Below are positions 32,520-43,310 of a stretch of 64,000 nt of DNA, in pieces. Made by a program: the position numbers and the translations under genes. Source of the DNA: Manihot esculenta (Eukaryota > Streptophyta > Magnoliopsida > Malpighiales > Euphorbiaceae). Positions within the stretch are counted from its first letter, which is position 1. Every line of letters begins with the position of its first letter. The notes under the pieces are model-generated. The model did no database searches. It was not told where the DNA came from and saw only the letters and a program-made list of their open reading frames with translations. Where the stretch lies: positions 5,249,379 through 5,313,378 of the forward strand of contig NC_035164.2 of NCBI RefSeq assembly GCF_001659605.2, read 5' to 3'.

Positions 32520-33700
32520 TTTTTTATTTTTTATTGTTTCAAAATTAATGTATATTTTCCTTTTTTATATATTATAACAACGTATAAATTAAATATCATA
32601 ATTTTATTTAATATTATCTTATTTGTAAAATATTTTTTAATATTTAATAGAATTTAATATTTTTAATATATTTTCTTATTTTTAATAAACTTCTCAAAGT
32701 TGACCTAGTAAAGGCAAACTGAGTCTTCAATTCTAATACAGCTTTTGTGAGAAAAGGACCGAAAAGATAACAGAGTCGTGCAAAAACAAGAACACACGAC
32801 AACAATTTAATATACATGTCTTAATTGAATATGCCAAACGGTAGTTTAATTCGATTAATTTTAACTTCACATATTCTGCTTAATTTTTTTATTTTTAAAA
32901 TATTTAAAAATTAAATTATTCATTAATTATTTAATTTATTAATTTAATATATACAAAATCTGATAACAGTCGAAATTAACTCATTAAACACTTAAAATTA
33001 TAAAAATTATAATAATTAGCAGTCCGCGACTTAACCTTTTGGAAAGTGTATCCTAATAGATTTGAGAGATCTAAAATTCTACTCCTCTAACCCCTATTTT
33101 AAAAAAAAATTATAATAATTAAACGATAATAATTTTATTTATGAAAATTTAAAATACAATCAACACTACTGTTTAGTGTAAATAAAAAGAGTTTAATAAT
33201 TTATAATTATATTTTAAATTTAAAAGGTTTTAAATATAAATTAAAATGTTAAAATTAAATAGTATTTTTTAATAAATAATAGTTTAAACAACTTATATTA
33301 AAAAGTTTTAAAAATTTATATTTAATATTTAATGTGAACAAATTAATTTAACTTGTAAAATTTTATGCATGGGAATTTTTTTTGTTTCTCTACTTGAAAT
33401 TAAATTTTATCTTAAAAATTTTATGCACATAAATAAGTATATTTTATAAATTAAGTGAAATTAAAATTTTCACTGAAAAAATAAAATTAAATCCCCTAAT
33501 TTAAATTTCTGTATCAGTCTCACTTATAACTTATATTTACATTTAGCACAAGTTACATCCCTCCTTTAAAACGGAGATGGATTGGCATTAAACAATCCCA
33601 TCTTGGACTGAAATTGATGGAATAAGGAAGACGTGAATGGTTTAGTAAGGAATATGCCAACTGAAGCTTTGTAGGAACTGATTTTGAAAAGGACTTCTTG
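32520..33700. other. AT-rich region between PIP genes 1 and 2
   Basis: Non-coding, shared in large part with 38550-40430. A TTGACC W-box at 32700-32705 is inside a well-conserved block (cttctcaaagttgaccta), but it is over 1.3 kb from any TATA box. Confidence 0.5.
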
Positions 33701-33714
33701 CACCTAGGGGTGAG

Positions 33715-34148
33715 CAGTATTTGGTTCAAACCGAAAAAACCGATCGAACCGAATCGATTTAAAATTTTAGTTTGGTTTTTTATATATTTCGGTTCGGTTC
33801 AATTTTTAATTTCAGAAATTTTGATTATTTCGGTTCGGTTCGTTTTTTATCAGAACAAAACCAAAAAAACCGAACCGAACCGATTAGTGATAATAATATA
33901 TTTTTTCAATAATATAGAGAAATTAAATCATATTAAGATTAAAATATTTTAATTAAATTTTAAAATATTAAAAATAAAGTGTAAAAAATAAAAAAATTAT
34001 TAAAAATCGAAACTGATCAAACCGAACCGAATCAGACCGGTTCGGTTCGATTCGGTTTCTGACCAAAATCGGTTCGATTCGGTTTTCGATTTTCGGTTTA
34101 TTCGGTTCGGTTCGGTTTTGAACCGAACCGACCGAATGCTCACCCCTA
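33715..34148. mobile_element. fold-back MITE (hAT-like)
   Basis: 434 bp with inverted ends TAGGGGTGAGCA...TGCTCACCCCTA and interior arms rich in CGGTTCGGTT repeats that pair with AACCGAACCG. There is no coding capacity; translated ORFs are shadows of the repeats. Same family as 40806-41280. No clear 8-bp target duplication is visible here. Confidence 0.78.
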
Positions 34149-34607
34149 GACTCCACTGCACCTTCTGTCCAAATATAAATCCTGTTTGGACCATAAATCA
34201 GTTTGAAATCGGCTTTAAGACCGAACTGGTCAATCAGTTTCGGTTCCTAAATTAGACTAAAATTTTATATTAGGGAGCTGATTATGAACCCTCTATTATG
34301 ACACTGTAAATACAAAATTAGCTCCATCAATTGAATGCTCTCTTCCTATAAGTCAATATCAACGAATTGAGATAAGGAAATCGTAATCAAGATATCTCTA
34401 AAATACAAATAAGAGAATCATAGTCTATTCTATAACAGATAATTGAATCCATTTAGGGCAGAGAGCACTTATGAAAATCATTCTCATATTATTTTTGAGT
34501 TATGAAAATTCATGGCTCCAGCCTCTTGATACGCAACTCCATCTCTATTAATAACTGTTCCCACTATTTTCACATATGATACTCCGTAACTTTAGTGTTT
34601 GATACCA

Positions 34608-35082
34608 TGTTGAATATGTGAAAGAAAGATGGTGATATCAGAGTTCATGAATATCTCCGGTGCAACTGTGCAAGTGAGATTGCTATGATGTTGTGTTGCT
34701 GTTGAATATTAGAGAAAGCAAAGAAAAATAAAAAAAGAAAGAAAATTATAGGTATTGTAGGATTCAAATTGGTCACTAAGTAAACTTTTCAGAAAATAAC
34801 AGAGAAGTATGTTATTTCTACTCTACCAAGTGAAGAAAAGATTATGAATGTTTAAAAATTTTAAAAACGTGTCAAGCAAACAGATATAATTTTAAAATTT
34901 TTTAAGAACTTCAAATTATCTAGTTAAGTTACCTTCGACCAAACAAGGCCACAGAGTACAGTTGTTGAATGAAGAAACGAATGAATCCTTCTCTACATGT
35001 CTTACTATATATACAAAGCTAAGCTAAACTAACTAACGGGGTCTCCTCATGATTTCCAGCCAGCTCAACTAACTTGCTAACA
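34608..35082 (-). mobile_element. probable solo or remnant copia LTR
   Basis: The minus strand reads TGTTAGCAAGTTAGTTGAGC...ATATTCAACA, then TGGTATCA, so an LTR-like span ends next to a primer-site-like sequence. A TATATATA box lies inside near 35008-35016. The matching place in the second unit (about 41411-41580) keeps only the primer-site side. Partner LTR not found. Confidence 0.45.
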
Positions 35083-35864
35083 TTTTTTTTTTTGGTCAAT
35101 TACCAGCAGTGGCGGAATCAGGAGCTTCCCTTTGATAGGGCACCATAGCTATCACCATTATTCAAGCTCTCTCTGTGTCTTAACCCATCATAGATGCGTG
35201 GCTTTTCTTGCTACTTCTCAGCCTTCAATAAAATCTCACGGCGGCAAACTACGAGTGTCATTGGACATGTCTTTCTACCAATGGCGGAGCCAGGAGCTTC
35301 CATCACCACCACTGTTGTAGCACCACCAGCTGTGCCGCTGCGGCACCTTCCTTCCCCCTTCAAAGCATTTTCCGGTCGCCGGTCCGCCCCTGATTACAAG
35401 CCTCCCTTATACTTACATTTAGCACAGGCTACGTAAGTTTTAAGGGTTATAGCTAATTAGGTTTAAATTTGTCAATGGGTAGTGATTAGAGAGCTACTGT
35501 GGCGATAGGGTTAAATTTAATGAAAGAAGTTAATGTTAGGGTACAATTAATTTAATGAATATAATTAATTTAGGGTAGATTTATTATGAAAATTAAAGAG
35601 TGAAATCATTTAAAAAATAATAAATTTAGAATTTTTTTCTCCTTTTGCCATTATCCCTTTTAAAATAATTCTATAATATCATTAAATGTAAGCTAACTGC
35701 TACATAAATAACTATAAATGCTTGTTAGTTGTGCTATAAATGAAAAATTCTTATACTCATTCGACTCATATTTAATTATATTTTATTGACTCCTTATATA
35801 CATGAAAATTCCATAAAGTTTCTTGATTTATTGATCACCCATCAAGTATAAAGCAAAAAAGGAA
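35083..35864. other. intergenic sequence, partly unit-specific
   Basis: 34793-35399 has no counterpart in the second unit. It includes two near-repeats of GTGGCGGA(A/G)(T/C)CAGGAGCTTCC (35107 and 35282) that resemble common plant transposon sequence, but no bounded element could be drawn. From 35400 it is AT-rich 3' flank of PIP gene 2. Confidence 0.4.
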
Positions 35865-36092
35865 CTAGTGACCAGAGCCTTTGGGGCTGGGTCCTGATGC
35901 TAGGCGTTCAAGCCAACATGCCTTAGTATTCTTTGCCTTCTCATACACAGACGAATAAGTCTCCAGATGATTTTCAGAGGCAAAATCCTCCAGCAACATC
36001 CTAGTCGCTTCTACGTTAACCTGGCAGAAAACAGCCATCAAGATAAAGAAAATGGCTAGAACAGTGGTTGACTTGCTGCTGAAACTCACCAT
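35865..36092 (-). CDS. PIP/PIPL secreted peptide precursor 2
   Basis: 75 codons, intronless. The signal peptide is about 1-29 (VLAIFFILMAVFCQVNVEA), the propeptide is acidic, and the C-terminus is LASGPSPKGSGH. The glycine-proline pair near the end of the other copies is Gly-Ser here, changing the predicted mature peptide. The start MVSFSS has Val where the others have Met. It is the partner of gene 4 in the duplication. A GA-repeat lies in the 5' leader near 36163-36174. Confidence 0.84.
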   Translation of the reverse strand: MVSFSSKSTTVLAIFFILMAVFCQVNVEATRMLLEDFASENHLETYSSVYEKAKNTKACWLERLASGPSPKGSGH

Positions 36093-36234
36093 CTTCTTCC
36101 AAAATGAACTGCACTAAGTAGCTGCAGAGAAAAATCAGAACTTTTCTATATACCCAGAAAGAGAGAGAGAGAGAGTTGTATAGTGATTGATGATGGTGTG
36201 GACTGGGATGAGAGAAGAGATGAGGTGGTTGGGG

Positions 36235-36242
36235 TATTTATA
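36235..36242 (-). promoter_or_regulatory. TATA box of PIP gene 2
   Basis: TATAAATA on the minus strand, about 145 bp upstream of the ATG and conserved with 43149-43156. Confidence 0.6.
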
Positions 36243-36318
36243 GTAAAAGTTTAGGACTTTGTGTTGCTACCTCGCTTTGAACGTAAAGCTTTTTGGTTGG
36301 CAATTGGGAGGGAATGTG

Positions 36319-36324
36319 TTGACC
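36319..36324 (+). promoter_or_regulatory. W-box upstream of PIP gene 2
   Basis: TTGACC about 80 bp upstream of the TATA box, kept at the same place before gene 4 (43232-43237). Compatible with WRKY control; inference only. Confidence 0.4.
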
Positions 36325-37083
36325 AAATATTTATATTGAAATAGTCATACTATGCAACATAACAATCAGAATAGGACTCGATATGTCAAGCTAATAATAT
36401 AATTTTATTTTTATAATTTTAAAAATTATTTATTATATTTATATATTTTTAAAATTTTTATGTTAATTAAAAAACTAAATTTTTTATATTTTAAATTATA
36501 AAAAATATATTTTATCATTAAAAATAATATAATATTATATTATATTAAGACTTATTTGGTTTTTAACAAAAATATAAAATTTTAATTGAGTAAAAATTTA
36601 AATTAAATTTATTTAACCTTGGAATAAAAATAAAAAGATTTAATTAGAATTATTTCCAATAGATAAATAGAAGTTTATCATGGAAAGATAATTATAATAA
36701 TTGAATTTGTGTGATAGATGAAGCCTACATAAATTTTGTTAATTAATTTGAATTAAAAATTGAATTTAATATTTCACAATTTTGAAAATATCATTGAACA
36801 AATTATATATAATAACATATTTTTATAAATAATTTATTTTATATCATAAAATTATTGCTATTTTAATTAATTAATATGACAAAAATTAATTTATGGGATA
36901 AAAGAATTTATATTATTTACATTTTTTTTCAGACAATATATAGCGAACCTATTAACAACGCAGTTATGTTTTGATTCTAAAACAAAAAGGAAAGCAGTAT
37001 CTTTTACTTTCTATGACTTTCTTATGTAAATGAAAAATCCAGCATCTACCTATCACCCATCAAGAACACAGACAAAACCCGAA

Positions 37084-37311
37084 CTAGTGACCAGGGCCTT
37101 TGTGGCTAGGGCCTGAGGCTAGACTTTCAAGCCAACATGCCATGGTATTCTTTGCTTTCTCATACACCAATGAATAAGTCTCTAGATGATTTTCAGTGGC
37201 AAAATCCTCTTGCAATACCCTAGTTGCCTCCACTCTAACTTGACGTAAAACAGCCACCAAGATAAAGAAAATAACCAGAACAGTGGTTGACTTGCTGCTG
37301 AAACTCATCAT
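37084..37311 (-). CDS. PIP/PIPL secreted peptide precursor 3
   Basis: 75 codons from the ATG at 37311 (MMSFSSKSTTV). The reading frame stays open upstream to 37476, but those codons lie in what is 5' leader and promoter in gene 1, so the homologous start is preferred. Signal peptide 1-29, C-terminus LASGPSHKGPGH, the same mature peptide as gene 1. The region with the TATA box of the other copies is missing through a 109-bp deletion. A TATATATA run at about 37480-37488 could substitute. Expression is therefore doubtful. Confidence 0.8.
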   Translation of the reverse strand: MMSFSSKSTTVLVIFFILVAVLRQVRVEATRVLQEDFATENHLETYSLVYEKAKNTMACWLESLASGPSHKGPGH

Positions 37312-37497
37312 CTTCTTCCAAAATGCAATGCACCAAGTAGCTGCAAAGATAAAAACAAAACTTTTTTGTATACCCTGAAAGAGATCTAGAGAGAGAGAGC
37401 TTCTGCTAGAGTTGTTGAGCTTCTGGGAATGAGGAATCTTGTCTTTGAGTGGAAGTATCTGATTTTGAATTCCCATGCATATATATATTTTTTGTTA

Positions 37498-37800
37498 AGT
37501 AGCAAGAGGCCGCAGGGAAGCAAAACATGTAGCAACAGCGGAAGCAATTTGGGAGGAAGACAGGGACAAGAAGAGGAATTTAGGGAGAGTGATTAGAGGA
37601 GATCGAGATCAAGGAAAACAAGCACTAACGATTGGCTACACATAACATGGTGGTCCTCCAAACTTCGAACATGAAGCAAAGCAGGGACAGTTAATTGAGG
37701 AAATTAAGGAAGAGCGATCCTCTAATAACAGAGCAGAAGAAAACAAAGGAATTTAAAGAATTCTTTTATGTACCTGGCAAGAAAAGCTGGAGGCAACTAA
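37498..37800. other. conserved purine-rich block upstream of PIP gene 3
   Basis: Counterpart of 31500-31800, nearly identical, with small differences that break the shared plus-strand reading. Origin unknown. Confidence 0.4.
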
Positions 37801-38144
37801 AATACTGCCACTACTACTACTAAACTATATTTAAAGCAATTTTGGCAAATTATTATGTTATATATTTAAATTTAATTATAAAAAATAATAATTTATAGAT
37901 TGTTGCATTCCATAAATAAAAAATAGGTTAAAATTATAATTTTATTTAATATAAAATAAATCATTTATTAAAATATATTATTATATTTTATAATAATTTT
38001 AAATTTTTAGCGAAATATAAACTCGCAATTTACATAAATTTTAAAATTATAGATCCCATATTTTTTTTATTTTTCATTTTTAATTGTTTCTAAAATAATG
38101 TATATTTTTTTTATATTATAATAATATATAAATTAAATATTATT

Positions 38145-38535
38145 AAGAGTGAGCAAATCGAAAAAATTGATCAAACAAAATTATTTTGAAAATTTAATTC
38201 GATTTTTTATTCATTTCGATTTGATTCGATTTATAAATTTAAAAATTTTAATTATTTCATTCGGTTTAATTTTTATCAAAAAAAATCAAAAAAATCGAAT
38301 CAAACTGATTAGTAATAATAATATATTATTTTCAATAATATAGATATATTAGATCATAATAAAATTAAAATATTTCAATTAAATTTTAAAATATTAAAAA
38401 TAAATTGGAAAAATAAAAAAATTTAAATTAAATTGAATCGAACTAACCGATTCAGTTCGATTCAATTGCTAACCAAATCGATTCAGTTCAATTTTCATAA
38501 ATACTAAAATTTTAAATTGAACCGACCGAATGGTC
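38145..38535. mobile_element. degenerate fold-back MITE
   Basis: Starts gagtgagcaaatcgaaaaa and closes aattgaaccgaccgaatgg, with the family core (gattagtaataataatatat). It occupies the same place as 32065-32505 in the first unit. Confidence 0.55.
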
Positions 38536-38539
38536 CACT

Positions 38540-40805
38540 TATATTATAATTTTATTTAATATTATTTTATTTTTAAAAAATTTTAAAAATATTTTTTAAT
38601 ATATAATAAAATTTAATAATTTTAATTTGTTATCTTATTTTTAATAAACTTCTCAAAGTTGACCTAGTAAAGGCAAACTGAGTCTTCAATTCTAATACAG
38701 CTTTTGTGAGAAAAGGACCGAAAAGATAACGGAGTCACGCAAAAACAAGAACACACGACAACAATTTAATATACGTGTCTTAATTGAATATGCCAAACGG
38801 TAGTTTAATTCGATTAATCTATTAAGGACCTATTTAGTATAATTGTTAAATATTACTCATAATTGATATATTTTAAATATTTGATAAATTATATTTAATT
38901 ATTATTATTATTAATATGTAAAATAATTAATAAAAATATATCTCAATTCATTATATTAACGAATAAATATAAAAATATTAATTTATTATATAACATATAG
39001 TAATTAAAATATATAATTTTTACAATAAATTAATATTTTTATTTTTATCTTATTAATATAATAAATTAATATATACTTTTATTAATTATTTTATATACCA
39101 ATAATAATAATTAAATATAATTTATGAAATATTTAATATCAATCATCAACTATTAATTACAATCAATTATTAGCTATCAGTTAGATTCGGTAGCTAAACT
39201 AAACGGTTCCGTACAGACTTTTCCAATGACTTCCTTCTTTTAGCTAATCACGAGTCTCCTCGATGACGGATCTACTTATTGGGTAAGGGGCCATGACCCA
39301 CTAAATTTTTTTTAAAATGTTATAAGGGTATTTATATAATTTTTGTTAATTTTAAATAAATAAATAAAATTATTATTCAGTGTTTAAATTTTTTAAAAAA
39401 TTTATTAATTTATTCTATTTAAAAATTATTTAATTAAAATATTTTTATATTTAAAAAAATAAATTTTTTAATTTTTATAAATTTATTAACATATTTTTAA
39501 ATATTTTATATTATTTAATTCATATAATTTTAATTATATGTATCATTATTTATACATTTAAATATTTATATTTTTTTATTAAAAATAAAACAAATGGACT
39601 ATCAGTTACTTTAACTAAACAATTTAATTTTATAAAATATATGAATATTTTAATTGAATTGTTTTTATAAAAATAAAAATTACTAAAATTTTTAAAAATT
39701 CAAGAGTTTAATAATAATTCTCTTATAAATAAAGTCTAATACCAATATAATTTTAAAGCGGCCATTCTAATTTATATTTTTTTTTATTTAATTTAAAAAG
39801 TTTATGTTTAATTTTTAAGATTTTAACTTCACGTGTTTTGCTTAATTTTTTTTATTTTTAAAATATTTATAAGGTAAATTATTCATTAATTATTTAATTT
39901 ATTAATTTAATATATACAAAATTTAATAACCGTTGAAATTAAACCATTAAACACTTAGAATTATAAAAATTATGATAATTAAATATAAATTAACCATTTA
40001 TTAAAAAAATATTAAATTAATCACATATATTATTAATTACGCTCTAAATTTATTGATTGTATTTTAAATTTTTATAAATTGACAAAATTAAGCGATAATA
40101 ATTTTATTATATTTTAAATTTAAAAAATCTTAAATATAAATCAAAACATTAAAATTAAATAGTGTTTTTTAACAAATAATAGTTTAGGCAACTTAAATTA
40201 AAAAAATTTAAAAATTTATACTCAATATTTAATATGATCAAATTAATTTAACTTGTAAAATTTTATGTATGTAATTTTTTTTATTTCTTTACTTAAAATT
40301 AAATTTTATTTTGAAAATTTTATACATGTAGATAAATATTTTTTATAAATCAAATAAAATTAAAATTTTTGCTGAAAAAATAAAATTTCTATTTGCTAGT
40401 TAATTTCTATTTGCACTAGTCATAAATAGACTTGGCCACAATCCTGTTTGGACCATAAATCGGTTTAAAATCGGCTCAAAACCGAACTGGTCAATCAGTT
40501 TTGATTTTTAAATTAGACTAAAACTTTATATTAAGGAGCTTATTATGAATTCTCTATTCTGAGACTGTAAATACAAATTAGCTCCATCAATTGAATGCTC
40601 TCTGGTTATTAGTCAATATGAACGAATTGAAATAAGAAAAATACTTATCTGAATCCGGTTCACCATAAACCAAAATATCTCTAAAATACAAATAAGAGAA
40701 TCATAGTCTACTCCATGACAGATAATTGGATCCAATTAGGGCGAAGAGCACTTATAAATATTATTCTCAAATTGGTTTTGAGTTATCAAAAATCATGGCT
40801 CCAAT
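38540..40805. other. AT-rich intergenic region
   Basis: No gene. Parts match 32520-33700 and 34160-34520 of the first unit; 38820-39820 has no visible counterpart there and is nearly pure A/T. Confidence 0.55.
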
Positions 40806-41280
40806 TAGGGGTGAGCAGTATTCGGTTCAAACCGAAAAAACCGACCGAATCGAATCGAATTGAAAATTTAGTTCGATTTTTTATATATTTTGGTTCGGTT
40901 CGGTTTTTAATTTCAGAAATTTTGATTATTTTGGTTCAGTTCGGTTTTGATCAGAAAAAAATCGAAAAAATCAAACCGAACCGATTAGTGATAATAATAG
41001 GTTTTTTCAATAATATAGAAAAATTAAATTATATTAAGATTAAAAATTTTTAATTAAATTTTAAAATACTAAAAATAAAGTGTAAAAAATTAAAAAAAAA
41101 TTATTAAAAATGGAAACCGATCAAAACCGAACCGAATCGAACCGAATCAGACCGGTTCGGTTCGATTCGGTTTCTGATCAGAATCGATTCGGTTCGGTTT
41201 TTATAAATACTAAAATTTCGATTTTCAATTTATTCGGTTCAGTTCAATTTTAAACTGAACCGACCGAATGCTCACCCCTA
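40806..41280. mobile_element. hAT-type MITE with 8-bp target duplication
   Basis: 475 bp with inverted ends TAGGGGTGAGCA...TGCTCACCCCTA, non-coding, with CGGTTCGGTT-rich arms. It is flanked by GCTCCAAT at 40798-40805 and 41281-41288, a perfect 8-bp duplication typical of hAT transposition. The unoccupied site is present in the first unit at 34515-34522. Confidence 0.9.
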
Positions 41281-42044
41281 GCTCCAATCCCTTGATACGT
41301 AACTCTATCTCTATTAATAACTGTTCTCACCATTTTTATATATATGATACTCCGCAGTTTCAGTATTTTGAGATTCAATAAAAGATTAAGCAAATTGTAA
41401 ACTAGCCTGTGTTTGATACCATGTAAAAAAGGTGGTGATATTAGAGTTTATGAATATCTCTAGTGTAACTATACAAGTGAGATTGCTATGATACCACGTC
41501 GAATATTAGAGAAAACAAAGAAAGAAAGAAAATTATAGTTCTTGTTTGGTTCAAATTGGTCCCTAAGTAAACTTTTCAGCCTCCCTTATATTTACTTTTA
41601 GCACTGGTTACGTAAGTTTTAAGGGTTATAGCTGATTAGGTTTAAATTTGTCAATGGGTAGTGATTAGAGAGCTACTGTGGCAATAGGTTTAAATTTAAT
41701 GAAAGAAGTTAATGTTAGGGTACAAATAACTTAATGAATATAATTAATTTAGGGTAGATCTATTATGAAAATTAGAGAGTAAAATCATTTAAAAAATAAT
41801 AAATTTAGGATTTTTTTTTCTTTTTTGCTATTATTCCTTTTAAAATAAAATAATTCTATATTAAATGTAAGCTAACCGTTACATAAATAACTATAAACGC
41901 TTGTTGGTTGTGCTATAGAAAAATTCTCATACTCGTTCGACTCATAATTAATTATATTTTATTGACCGAATACACAAATATCATATTTGTATGAGAAATT
42001 TATGCGAGTTCATAAGAAAATTCTTAAAAAAAATATAAATAGGG

Positions 42045-42520
42045 TCCGCATTATTCCGTTTAAATAAAAAAACCGATTGAATTGAATTAATTTAAAATTT
42101 TAGTTTGATTGTTTATTAATTTCGATTCGGTTTGATTTTTAATTTCAAAAATTTCAGTTATTTCAATTCGATTCGATTTTGATCAGAAAAAAATCAAAAA
42201 AATTAAATCGAACTGATTAGTGATAATAATATATTATTTTCAAATACTATAGAGAAATTAAATTATATTAAAATTAAAATATTTTAATTAAATTTTAAAA
42301 TATTAAAATATAAAAAATAAAAAATTTATTAAATCGAACTGAATTAGATCGGTTTAGTTCGATTCAATTTTTAATTAAAATTGATTCGGTTTGATTTTTA
42401 TAAATACTAAAATCGGTTTAATTCGATTCAATTTTTAATTAAAATTGATTCGGTTTGATTTTTATAAATACTAAAATTTCAATTTCCAGTTTATTTAGTT
42501 TAGTTCGGTTTTGAACACTC
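42045..42520. mobile_element. degenerate fold-back MITE
   Basis: Family core (cgaactgattagtgataat) and arms (gatcggtttagttcgattca) are present but ends are worn. 42345-42480 contains an internal duplication of a taaatactaaaat-bounded piece. Absent from the matching place near 35790 in the first unit. Confidence 0.5.
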
Positions 42521-42771
42521 TAACATAAAATCTAACAATATTATGTGAAATAAATGAATAATATATGTGTTTTATTTACATTTTTTTTTCCAGATATGAA
42601 AAAGTTATTACAACACAAGTATATTTTGATTCTAAAACAAATTAAGAAACTAACAAAGAACAAAAGAAAGCAATGACTAATTTCCTTTCCTTTGATTTCG
42701 TTATATAGATGAAAATTCCTTAAAGTTTCTTGCTTTATCGATCACCCATCAAGAATAAAGCCAAAAAGGAA

Positions 42772-42999
42772 CTAGTGACCAGGGCCTCTGGGGCTGGGTC
42801 CTGATGCTAGGCGTTCAAGCCAACATGCCATAGTATTCTTTGCCTTCTCATACACAGACGAATAAGTCTCCAGATGATTTTCAGAGGCAAAATCCTCCAG
42901 CAACATCCTAGTCGCTTCTACGTTAACCTGGCAGAAAACAGCCACCAAAATAAAGAAAATGGCTAGAACAGTGGTTGACTTGCTGCTGAAACTCATCAT
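42772..42999 (-). CDS. PIP/PIPL secreted peptide precursor 4
   Basis: 75 codons, intronless. Signal peptide 1-29 (VLAIFFILVAVFCQVNVEA), acidic propeptide with LETYSSVYEKAKN, C-terminus LASGPSPRGPGH. That ending is the closest of the four to the PIP consensus, so this copy is the best candidate for a fully active peptide. TATA box at 43149, W-box at 43232 and a (GA)n tract near 43069-43088 in the leader. Duplicate partner of gene 2. Confidence 0.87.
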   Translation of the reverse strand: MMSFSSKSTTVLAIFFILVAVFCQVNVEATRMLLEDFASENHLETYSSVYEKAKNTMACWLERLASGPSPRGPGH

Positions 43000-43148
43000 C
43001 TTCTTCCAAAATGAACTGCACTAAGTAGCTGCAGAGAAAAATCAGAACTTTTCTGTATACCCAGAAAGAGAGAGAGAGAGAGAGAGAGTTGTTTAGTGAT
43101 TGATGATGAATGTGGACTGGGATGAGAGAGGAGATGAGGTGGTTGGGG

Positions 43149-43156
43149 TATTTATA
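43149..43156 (-). promoter_or_regulatory. TATA box of PIP gene 4
   Basis: TATAAATA on the minus strand, 150 bp upstream of the ATG, with W-box TTGACC at 43232-43237 further upstream as in gene 2. Confidence 0.6.
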
Positions 43157-43310
43157 GTAAAAGTGTAGGACTTTGTGTTGCTACCTCTCTTTGAACGTAA
43201 AGCTTTTTGGTTGGGTTTGGGAGGCAACGTGTTGACCAAATATTTATATTGAAATAGTCATACTATGCAACATAACAATAAGAATAGACTTGATATGTCA
43301 AGCTAATAAA

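Larger units (their letters stand above)
30312..36397. repeat. segmental duplication, copy 1 (PIP genes 1 and 2)
   Basis: It aligns by eye with 36398-43310 in the same orientation and order: AT-rich downstream flank, PIP gene with upstream conserved block, fold-back MITE remnant, the 'cttctcaaagttgacctag' block, 'cctgtttggaccataaatc', and a second PIP gene. Unit-specific indels are 33715-34148 (MITE), 34793-35399 (absent in copy 2) and a 109-bp segment at 31315-31423. Confidence 0.85.
36398..43310. repeat. segmental duplication, copy 2 (PIP genes 3 and 4)
   Basis: Tandem partner of 30312-36397. The first junction is at about 36397, where sequence following PIP gene 2's upstream flank turns into the downstream flank seen at 30312. 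It has gained a MITE at 40806-41280 and sequence around 42020-42705, and has lost the equivalents of 34793-35399 and of 31315-31423. Confidence 0.85.

Noticed and set aside
33698..34194. ORFs rich in EPNR/RFGS repeats near the fold-back elements
   Set aside because: They are translations of CGGTTCGGTT arms of MITEs and appear on both strands.
37312..37476. N-terminal extension of PIP gene 3 giving a 130-residue protein
   Set aside because: The extra codons are 5' leader and upstream sequence in gene 1 and carry no family similarity. They open only because of the 109-bp deletion.
30312..43310. CLE or CEP peptide identity for the four small genes
   Set aside because: CLE peptides end in a 12-residue RxxPxGPDPxHN-like motif and CEPs in a DxRPTxPGHSPGVGH-like motif. 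Here the terminal motif is SGPSxxGxGH, which is that of PIP/PIPL.
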